A DNA stretch of 16,589 nt from Stramenopiles sp. TOSAG23-6 (lineage: Eukaryota; Sar), in contig LT636092.1 in assembly GCA_900128565.1 (NCBI GenBank), forward strand, positions 1-16,589, given 5' to 3'. The notes below the pieces were generated by a model, which was not told the origin of the DNA, ran no database searches, and saw only the letters and a list, made by a program, of their open reading frames with translations. The position numbers and the translations under genes are program-made. This document shows, piece after piece, positions 1 through 6,872 of this stretch (positions are counted from its first letter, which is position 1; every line of letters starts with the position of its first letter).

Positions 1-796
1 TAGTAGCTTCAAGTTCATTACTAAGTGACACAGCTTCTCCTCCAGCTGACTGTGCAACAATTAGAGCTTCTCTTGCTTCTTGACATTCAGATTTCATTTT
101 GTTTAGTTGCTTTGTATTCTCAGTTGCTGCTTCAAGTGCAGAAGCCTTTACCTGAACCAATTCGGCTTTCACAGTCTCCAATTCTTTCACTGTGTTTGAC
201 AAAGACTCAGACGTTTTGGTTTCAACACCAGATCTCAATTTAGTTTGACTTGAATATTTGGGGGAATTTATAGATCGTTTTACAGGTTGTCTAAGTGACG
301 TCGATCTTACGGTAGGCTTCTTCAATCGCGTTGGACTACCCGGAGAGCTAACTCCTGATTCACGGCGTTTTTTTGCATCACTAAGTTTTTTTTTTGCTTC
401 AAGACGGGCTTTATTTCGCGCAAGAGCAATGCGTTTTCTCTCGTCAACCGTAGGTGTTTTAGCGACTCTACTCTCTGATGGCGACTTTGTCGGTGAGTTT
501 GACTTTGTGGTTGCCGCAGCTGCAGCTCTGGAAGCACTGCGGGTAACTCTGGTAGTCGTGTTGCGTGTCTTTGTGATTAACGTCAACTGTGATTCCTTCA
601 CAAATATACCAAATTTCTTTTTACAGTCAAAGTACTTCACCCCATTTACAAAACCATCGTTCTTTCCAAGAGCTTTGTTCAACTCTACGCCAACCCATTC
701 ACCTGGAGCAAATTGAGTCTTGCCCATAAATCGTATGGTCCCTTCTTTATCAACACCAATTCGTACCTTCGCACCGACCTTAAATGTTGACGGCAT
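1..796 (-). CDS. DCTN1: CAP-Gly protein, dynactin p150-like, 5' part (left-arm copy)
   Basis: The open frame starts at the ATG read from 796 downwards and runs off the window after 265 codons without a stop. Residues about 5-70 form a CAP-Gly domain: the glycine-rich GEWVGVEL stretch, the GKNDG motif that binds C-terminal EEY/F tails of tubulin and EB proteins, then YFDC and GIFV. A basic Ser/Thr/Arg/Ala-rich stretch follows (about 85-195), then heptad-like coiled coil from about 200 onward. CAP-Gly, basic linker, then coiled coil is the order in dynactin p150/DCTN1, which links dynein to microtubules. CLIP-170 usually has two CAP-Gly domains; only one is seen here, but the C-terminus is missing, so a CLIP-type protein remains possible. 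The gene is divergent from the EF-hand gene, 382 bp away. No intron is seen in this part. Confidence 0.8.
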   Translation of the reverse strand, partial: MPSTFKVGAKVRIGVDKEGTIRFMGKTQFAPGEWVGVELNKALGKNDGFVNGVKYFDCKKKFGIFVKESQLTLITKTRNTTTRVTRSASRAAAAATTKSNSPTKSPSESRVAKTPTVDERKRIALARNKARLEAKKKLSDAKKRRESGVSSPGSPTRLKKPTVRSTSLRQPVKRSINSPKYSSQTKLRSGVETKTSESLSNTVKELETVKAELVQVKASALEAATENTKQLNKMKSECQEAREALIVAQSAGGEAVSLSNELEAT

Positions 797-1178
797 TATA
801 TTAAAAGACTTTAGTCTGACAAAATATTAAACTTCACGTAAATTATTTAAGTTCTTCGCGCTGCTATTTTCATTGCTGTTGATTCAGAAAACTAAAACAC
901 TGTGAGAGTGAGTTGCTTGTACTAATGTGCACTTCTGTTGATCAAGATTTATTTCAATATTTTAGCATCGTCGTCGCGACTCATTCATTGGGTACAGACA
1001 TTCGAATTATTGAATGTCAAAAAATTGACTAGAGGCCTACGTACCCGGTTCACGGAAAATATATCAGATTCTCAAAAATCCTTCAAATCCATAATCCATA
1101 CCCTACGTCTGTCGTTCATCCCGAGATCCTAAAGATATCAAGTAATATATTAGACTAAATAACTGGTCATCACAGCTA
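797..1178. promoter_or_regulatory. Shared divergent upstream region (left arm)
   Basis: These 382 bp lie between two divergently transcribed genes, so both promoters must lie here. I see no clear TATA box or named site. CG-containing stretches near 847-862 and 968-979 stand out from the AT-rich background. A 64-codon open frame inside (938-1132) has no recognisable content and I do not call it. Confidence 0.4.
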
Positions 1179-3092
1179 ATGAAAATAAATCCAAAGAAGG
1201 GGTTACGACAGGTACATCGAATGGGCAAGAAGCATCAAGTATGCAAAAGCAATACTGCAAATACGTCAACACTCAAATTGTGTAATAGAAAAACGTCTGT
1301 CAAAACTCTTGCTTGCTTAAAACGTGCACGGTCTGCATTAGAAAATAAAGTTGGAATATCAGGCTGGATAATTCCAACAACAATAGAATTTCGGGCATTC
1401 AGAACAATCGCTAATGAAATCCAACGTAAAACAAATTTTGCTACAGAAGTAGTGGTGGATATGCAGATTTCTCTTCATAGCACTGAGGAAAGAATGACTT
1501 ATTTACATAAACTCAACAGTTGTGCAGACTATGCCATTTATACCTCTTCAAAACCAGATGATACAATGCCCATGAAAGCAATATCTATGCCAAATCTCTT
1601 GGCGATTGCTAAAGATGTAGATCCAGGTATAAGTGAGAACGAGGAAGCAAATATAATTGCAAAGGAGCAGTCCACGTGCCACGCATGCTCTTTAATTTGT
1701 AAATTGTGCGATGCTGCTGCTACATGCCAAGCTGAAACTTCTGATGCAGCAGTGGCGAACGCATTGGAATATGTAAATGCTCGTAATCAGCGAATAAAAA
1801 TTGTTAGAAATGGCGTGATTAAGGCACAAGCGCGTTCCCGAGGTATTATTGTGAGGAGAAAAAAAGCTGAAGAATATGCTGCAAAAGTAAATACATTTGA
1901 TTTGGTATTGGGTCAAAGGCACGAATTTTCCTGTCTAATGAAATCAGCGGTAGAAGAGCTTGATTCAACAAATGCTGCATCTTCTGGCGAAAGTGGGGCA
2001 CCTAATTTCACTGATGTATCTGCCAACAGCAATCAAAAGGAAAATTTGCCAAATGATTTGGTTAAAGTGTATAAAAGTTGTGTTCCATACTATCCCAGTC
2101 CACATTCTCATTTTACTTCAGATGGCCTTGATCATACATTGCCACCTGATGAATTGCGCAACCAAAGCAGACATACAACACTTTTGCCGAAAAGAAGAAG
2201 AAAACATTGCAGGAAAAGGAGTAAGAAAAATANAAAGCAAAACAAAACTCAGAAGTCCTCATTGTTAAATTTGAGTCATTTGGAAAAACTTCGTCTCAAA
2301 CAGAAAGCAAATACCACCTTAGCAAGGTATTTCAATACTTCAAAGGGTCCTTTATTTAAAATGTTTGTAGCAGAACCTGAAGTTTTGCTACCTCCACTTA
2401 ATATGGAATTAAGTACGTTTGAACAGCATCCTAGTGGAGCTTGGAACCCACGAAAGCATAAAGGATTAAATGGCATCATGGGACCACCACTTCGATTGGT
2501 ATCTGCAGCAGATTATCACACACTGAAAGAAACGGTAGAGCCTCTTCAAAAGAAAAAGCTTACTTGGTTAAGATATATATTGCATACTCGGAAAATAAGT
2601 GAATTTCAGCTATTTCATCGCATGGACACAGATCTTTCTGGTAAAATATCTTTGAGTGAATTCCGGCGAGGATTATATTTGCTAGGAATTTTTATATCAA
2701 GGGTTGATGCAATAGCTTTATTTCGTGCTATTGGTGAAAGTATGTCACTTCAATGGTCAGACATACGCATTGCATTATGGCCTTCAGTTGGAAACCACAA
2801 AAAAAAACCAAGAGGGTTCAAGTCTAGAAACACTAAAACATCACCAAGATCTTTTTCTCAGAAAGAACAGTACATGTGGCATAAAATGGTTGAAACAAAA
2901 CACAGAAAAACAAAACATATTTGCCTAATACCCAAACAGGCTTGTCAACGTTGTATAAAGAATTTCCGTTTATATTATAGAACACAAATAAACTCATTAG
3001 GTGACCCACTTTGTTTGAGTCGTACGCACAAGACTTTGTCCGTGGTTGATGCAATACATAAAAGATTAAAGAATGACAACGGAAGGTTTTAA
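1179..3092 (+). CDS. IQ-motif and EF-hand protein (left-arm copy)
   Basis: A single 637-codon open frame ends in TAA at 3092. Residues 483-494 form a textbook EF-hand calcium loop (D-x-D-x-S-G-x-I-x-x-x-E), flanked by amphipathic helices (about 470-482 and 495-520). Residues 215-227 resemble an IQ calmodulin-binding motif with Ala for the first Ile (AQxxxRGxxxRR). Residues 167-183 hold a cysteine cluster (C-x2-C-x3-C-x2-C) that could bind metal. A lysine/arginine-rich stretch lies around 338-358. The combination suggests a calcium-responsive structural or signalling protein; I do not recognise a specific family. Codon 352 contains the ambiguous base 2233 (A-N-A, never a stop). It converges with the WW gene, 109 bp away. 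The ATG at 1179 is the first in this frame. Confidence 0.75.
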   Translation: MKINPKKGLRQVHRMGKKHQVCKSNTANTSTLKLCNRKTSVKTLACLKRARSALENKVGISGWIIPTTIEFRAFRTIANEIQRKTNFATEVVVDMQISLHSTEERMTYLHKLNSCADYAIYTSSKPDDTMPMKAISMPNLLAIAKDVDPGISENEEANIIAKEQSTCHACSLICKLCDAAATCQAETSDAAVANALEYVNARNQRIKIVRNGVIKAQARSRGIIVRRKKAEEYAAKVNTFDLVLGQRHEFSCLMKSAVEELDSTNAASSGESGAPNFTDVSANSNQKENLPNDLVKVYKSCVPYYPSPHSHFTSDGLDHTLPPDELRNQSRHTTLLPKRRRKHCRKRSKKNXKQNKTQKSSLLNLSHLEKLRLKQKANTTLARYFNTSKGPLFKMFVAEPEVLLPPLNMELSTFEQHPSGAWNPRKHKGLNGIMGPPLRLVSAADYHTLKETVEPLQKKKLTWLRYILHTRKISEFQLFHRMDTDLSGKISLSEFRRGLYLLGIFISRVDAIALFRAIGESMSLQWSDIRIALWPSVGNHKKKPRGFKSRNTKTSPRSFSQKEQYMWHKMVETKHRKTKHICLIPKQACQRCIKNFRLYYRTQINSLGDPLCLSRTHKTLSVVDAIHKRLKNDNGRF

Positions 3093-3201
3093 TGATCACT
3101 AAAAAGATAAATTATAAAAGCTTTTATTATTTTTTTTGAAACATACTGAAACGTTATTTCATTTTTTATCATTTTGTGTTTTAATAAAACCAGGGTAGCA
3201 G
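3093..3201. other. Short convergent 3' intergenic region
   Basis: Only 109 AT-rich bases separate the convergent stops of the EF-hand gene and the WW gene. Both 3' ends must be processed here. AATAAA-like words occur on both strands (for example around 3181-3187), but I cannot assign one. Confidence 0.4.
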
Positions 3202-4515
3202 CTACAAAGAAAACTTGGCGCGATATTTGGCTGCAGGGCAAACTTTTTTTACTGGTATTGGTTCTTCTTTTGGTGTAAATATGCTTCTTATACTACTGAG
3301 ATGGCTTTTCCCTGGATTATTTGTTCGCAAATTGGTAGAGTCAGAACTATCTTGATTTGAACGTACACGTTCTACTTTTTCATTCTTCTTTGAGTATTTG
3401 AGGTCAATTTCTGGTGACCTTTTTTCAATCTTGTCTATCTCCACAAGAAGTGCACGTGCCTGTTGCACAGTTGTTTGAACTCCATCCTTAAAACCAGACA
3501 GGTGGTTGGTAATTTCGTTGCATTTGTCGTCTAATTTTTTGCTTTCTAATGATAAAAACTTCGTTTCTTCCAATATGCTTGCATAAGGACCTCCAGCGAG
3601 AAATCCATCACAACTTGCATCGACAACTTCAGACCGAAACGTCACTGGCACTTTCGTTTTAGGCTCTTCAAGAAATGAGTTCATTTTATACTCTGACTTT
3701 TTTTGTAGAGGCAAAGGAATATATGGATTTATTGTTCTCTCCTTCTTAGAAGATAACAATGTCCCCTCCAACTTTGTCTTTTCTTTTTTCAAAGCTTCGT
3801 ATCTTTCATCCAAATTATAAGCTTCATTATCATTTTCAGCTGGTTCATTCTTGTATTTTTTGGTATACCTCGCCATGATCTCCTCAACACTTTCGCGCTT
3901 CAATTCTTTGTTGTCGTTTTTTGAGGGAGTAGATTTGAGTGATTGTGTTGTAGTTTCGGGTTTAGCTTCCAATGCTGGTGTTTTAAATCTATTCAGCAAT
4001 CTCCTTGCTTCAGTTACTTCCACCCCAACCTTTCTCACTCCATTTCCAAGATTTTTGGAATTTTTACTCATCGGTTTTACATCCATGCTTGCATTGCGAT
4101 TATTCATTAGTTTCATAGAATCTGCTAATTCTGTACCAATTTTTCTCCTCATATTTTGTTTTGTTTTTACAGTACTTGTTTCTAGATGTGCAAGAGCGGA
4201 AGCCATGGCCTGTACTTTTCCACTAGTTTTCAGTTTACTTTCATTCCTTTTTGTATCCGAACTCATCTTTTGTTTTATTTCTAATCCAAGTTTCTCCCTC
4301 ATATTTTGTTTTTCTTTCACACTACTTTTTTCTAAATGTGCAAGAGCGGAAGCCACAGTTAACATTTTTGACTTCTTTTTCTTTTTCTCGACAATGACTC
4401 CATCAGTTGGAAGCTTCCACGTTGTAACCTTTGTTTTTGTGTTAATATAATAATCACGCTTTGTTTTGGGGTCATTCTTCTTCCAAAACTCAGTTCTTGG
4501 TTGACTTTTTTCCAT
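3202..4515 (-). CDS. N-terminal WW-domain protein with a tandem 50-residue repeat
   Basis: An intact 437-codon frame ends in TAG at 3202. Residues 9-36 are a WW domain: Trp11, the Tyr22-Tyr23-Ile-Asn25 strand, Thr31-Thr32-Trp33 and Pro36. This fold binds proline-rich ligands. Two copies of a repeat follow at residues 55-80 and 105-130, each reading (A)SALAHLE..(S/T)VK.KQNMR.K(I/L)G.E, with a 50-residue (150-nt) period. The duplication is also visible in the DNA near 4150-4206 and 4300-4356. The rest is lysine-rich and charged, with probable coiled coil around 230-255 and 330-385, and low complexity near 400-425. The overall look fits a nuclear or scaffold protein; no specific family is recognised. 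The left repeat-arm edge (3392) falls inside this gene without disturbing it. A shortened copy of its 3' end lies at 13198-13388. Confidence 0.75.
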   Translation of the reverse strand: MEKSQPRTEFWKKNDPKTKRDYYINTKTKVTTWKLPTDGVIVEKKKKKSKMLTVASALAHLEKSSVKEKQNMREKLGLEIKQKMSSDTKRNESKLKTSGKVQAMASALAHLETSTVKTKQNMRRKIGTELADSMKLMNNRNASMDVKPMSKNSKNLGNGVRKVGVEVTEARRLLNRFKTPALEAKPETTTQSLKSTPSKNDNKELKRESVEEIMARYTKKYKNEPAENDNEAYNLDERYEALKKEKTKLEGTLLSSKKERTINPYIPLPLQKKSEYKMNSFLEEPKTKVPVTFRSEVVDASCDGFLAGGPYASILEETKFLSLESKKLDDKCNEITNHLSGFKDGVQTTVQQARALLVEIDKIEKRSPEIDLKYSKKNEKVERVRSNQDSSDSTNLRTNNPGKSHLSSIRSIFTPKEEPIPVKKVCPAAKYRAKFSL

Positions 4516-5018
4516 CTTTACTGATATTTACAATCTGCTTTGTCCAATGCGTTAAGTTTTACTATCTTACTACAAAAGATCTTCTTAAAAAAAAAAAAAC
4601 TTATCAAGTAAAAGTAACGGATCGACGCGCGTTGACGCGTTACCGGGTATTGAACGCGCCGATGACTCTTTCATAATAATCTGCTTTTCACCATTATATG
4701 TTTATATCGGGAGCTTTATGTTTATATCTGGAGCTTCTCTGGCGCAAGAAAGTTGAAAAGAGAAAAAACTATCAGAATAAAAAACTTAATGAAGGAAATG
4801 TGAAAAATAAAAAAAGTTATGAAAAATACTATCGTTATGAAAAATAAAAAAACATTACAAAATAATAATAAATAATTTTGTTTTATTCCTGTACAATATA
4901 CAAACAATAATTATAAAAGGAAATAATTTAATATCCTTTAATATGTTATAGATCAATCGAATGATAATCATAATCAATTAACCAACCAAATTACTCATAA
5001 CTAAAGAATCATTTCACA
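4516..5018. promoter_or_regulatory. AT-rich intergenic stretch with ACGCG cluster upstream of the WW gene
   Basis: This 503-bp region holds the WW gene promoter (right-to-left) and the NOP53 3' end. Three ACGCG words at 4625-4629, 4635-4639 and 4654-4658 stand out in otherwise AT-rich DNA about 110-145 bp upstream of the WW start; 4635-4642 reads ACGCGTTA, like an MCB/MluI cell-cycle box. Two copies of a 20-bp unit lie at 4697-4736. From 4740 to 4910 the DNA is A-rich with repeated TTATGAAAAATA-type words. A 61-codon frame here is low-complexity and not called. Confidence 0.4.
4697..4736. repeat. Two tandem copies of a 20-bp unit
   Basis: The unit TATGTTTATATCKGGAGCTT occurs at 4697-4716 and 4717-4736 with one mismatch (G/T). 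It lies between the ACGCG cluster and the A-rich tract. Function unknown. Confidence 0.85.
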
Positions 5019-6368
5019 CTAATAATGCTGCTTACCATAGATAGAGAGACCCCATCTTTCTTTGCCCACAACTTTACGTGCTTTTCCTGAGTGTGTGAGT
5101 CTTCGGGCTCTTCTTTTATCAGTTTTTGCATGTTTTTTACGATCACCCAATTCAAATTGACCACGACGAAGTAAGCTCATCATTCTATCATGCATCAGTG
5201 TTCCAGATTGAGATTCAATCTGACGCAAGCTCCCATGCAATTCTTCAGTTAATGCCATGGCTGGTTTAGGAATATACTCTTTATCAACTTTATGACCAAT
5301 TTTGGGTAGTACAGAATCAGGATTCGCCAAAGTTTCAGCAATAATACGTTTCTTCTCAATACGTCTCTCCGTGATTTTAGCTTCTTCACTCAAAATATCT
5401 TTTTTAATTTTTTTCGACATGTTAATATCATGTAAAAATCGTTTTTTTTGTTTTTCTTGAAGACGGAAGCGCAATTCAGCTTGGTGGCGTCTTTGTTTAT
5501 TACGCTGAGCTCGAGTTTTTTTCTTTCCTGCTTTCTTAAATACAGTTATTTTTTCATTCGTCTCCTCAGTGACTTCTTCCTCTTCGTCGGTATCGCTCCA
5601 TAATGAGTCATCAATAAGCTTCAACTGAAAACGATTTGCGGGACCTCTACGTAAACATTCTTTCTCTTTTTGAGCGATCAACTTTTCCTCAGCGGCCACA
5701 GCAGAACTGATTATTCTTTGATGATCTTCTTTTGAAGGATTGTATGACTCTCCAGCTTTTGGTAGTTCCAATGATGGAACAGCAGCAGAACGAAAAGGTT
5801 TTGGTTGAACCGGAGCAATGCATCTGGAAGCTTTTGGCAAACGACGTTCAGCTTTCGCTGACAGCTGTGGTTTTTTAACGGTAGAAGCGCCCCATATTCC
5901 AAAGTCTACGATACCACCTACGCTTTCCTTTTCTGTCCGTTTTCTTACTACTGGGTCCGTCGCTTCAATATCAAATTGAGTCTTTCCCGTTGGTTGTGCA
6001 GCAATTGCCTTTGCAAGGCGCTTGGCTTTTCTGACACTTAAAGTGATGGCTGATTTAGACATCGGCTTCAAACTGGTTGAATTGTCTGATGATATCTTCT
6101 GCTTTTTCTTTTTAGGATGACTACTATCTATTTCGGTACTATTGGCGAGAGCTGCATCATTGGCTTTCTCTTCTGCAATACGCTTTCTCTTTTCGATCTT
6201 TTTCTGTTCAGCCAATGTCCCCTTGTCAATTACAAAAAGAGACGAAGCTGGTCTATTCTCCATACGCTTCTCTCGAGCCATGTCCAGTAACATATTTGTA
6301 ATGTCGGCGCCGGAACCAGACTTTCGCCATGTTCTTGTCTTGCGTCGTTTTCGAACTCCCTTTGGCAT
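5019..6368 (-). CDS. NOP53: NOP53 (GLTSCR2/PICT1) ribosome biogenesis factor
   Basis: A 449-codon intronless frame ends in TAG. NOP53 is a nucleolar protein needed for late 60S subunit maturation, where it recruits the exosome-linked helicase Mtr4 to pre-ribosomes during ITS2 removal. Sequence support: the N-terminal basic RKTRTWRKS segment (9-17); FVID near 45-48, as in the family FF-DT stretch; the family-typical GESYNPSKEDHQ block (206-217) followed by a helix with EEKL; an acidic patch near 258-272; a long basic helical region; and the C-terminal block LTEELHGSLRQIE...DRMMSLLRRG (about 370-402) with a basic tail. Length is near the usual 420-480 residues. I did not recognise a clear Mtr4-binding arch-interaction motif. 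The start is the first ATG in frame. Confidence 0.88.
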   Translation of the reverse strand: MPKGVRKRRKTRTWRKSGSGADITNMLLDMAREKRMENRPASSLFVIDKGTLAEQKKIEKRKRIAEEKANDAALANSTEIDSSHPKKKKQKISSDNSTSLKPMSKSAITLSVRKAKRLAKAIAAQPTGKTQFDIEATDPVVRKRTEKESVGGIVDFGIWGASTVKKPQLSAKAERRLPKASRCIAPVQPKPFRSAAVPSLELPKAGESYNPSKEDHQRIISSAVAAEEKLIAQKEKECLRRGPANRFQLKLIDDSLWSDTDEEEEVTEETNEKITVFKKAGKKKTRAQRNKQRRHQAELRFRLQEKQKKRFLHDINMSKKIKKDILSEEAKITERRIEKKRIIAETLANPDSVLPKIGHKVDKEYIPKPAMALTEELHGSLRQIESQSGTLMHDRMMSLLRRGQFELGDRKKHAKTDKRRARRLTHSGKARKVVGKERWGLSIYGKQHY

Positions 6369-6872
6369 TTTCAGAATAATATAGTTGTAGTAATACTACA
6401 ACAACACGGATGTTGGTGTGACTTAGAGTGGACTGGACGGATTGGACCCTTTAGGTACAGAAAATAAGTACAGATTCAATACTGTTTTTTTAGAACAGGT
6501 TTGTGCCATTTAAAATGTTTCCCTTGGAAGATTCTTCTTTTCCATTAAATTTTCATAGATGATAATAAATATCATATGTTAATTAATGCTATTCAATTTC
6601 AAACCTCACAATATAAAGAGTTATAGTGCGTAAAACTTTATAAAAAAGCATCTACTAAATTTTAGCTTTTGAAACATCTACATTTATTATACAGTTGAAA
6701 GACTATAGTTCAGACAAAGTCCTAATCTACATCTTACTTATAATATCATACAATAAATAAAATCTTTTCTTTTTATCATGATATTTCACATTTTTAGAAC
6801 TCTTAAAATCCAAAGAATCCTACATACATCACTAATCTCTGGAATCTATATCACTTGACATGGAAAGTTCCA
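6369..6872. other. AT-rich intergenic stretch between NOP53 start and PARP gene end
   Basis: These 504 bp include the NOP53 promoter (near 6369-6500) and the 3' UTR of the PARP-EEP gene. I see no open frame, RNA gene or repeat worth calling. A short string at 6452-6468 resembles the core of the local introner family, but no ends are recognisable. Confidence 0.35.

Larger units (their letters stand above)
1..3392. repeat. Left arm of a large inverted repeat
   Basis: This arm is the reverse complement of 13198-16589, with position i pairing to 16590-i. The first and last lines of the window mirror exactly. The translations of the EF-hand gene and of the CAP-Gly gene are the same in both arms. 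The one ambiguous base (2233) has a mirror at 14357. I saw no mismatch where I compared, but I did not check every base. The WW gene reads through the inner edge at 3392 without interruption, so this is the natural junction. An ambiguous base shared by both arms and arms ending at the same base point to a copied sequence in the assembly rather than an old duplication. Confidence 0.97.

Noticed and set aside
258-716. 152-codon frame opposite the CAP-Gly gene (and its mirror)
   Set aside because: It is an antisense shadow of the Arg/Ser/Ala-rich linker. The CAP-Gly frame explains the region.
938-1132. 64-codon frame in the divergent upstream region (and its mirror)
   Set aside because: Short, no domain or composition signal, and lies in the shared promoter region.
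3851-4450. 199-codon plus-strand frame opposite the WW gene
   Set aside because: It is the antisense shadow of a lysine/serine-rich coding region; the WW domain frame on the minus strand is convincing.
4722-4907. 61-codon hydrophobic minus-strand frame
   Set aside because: It is low-complexity A/T DNA translated as Phe/Ile/Leu, with no other coding sign.
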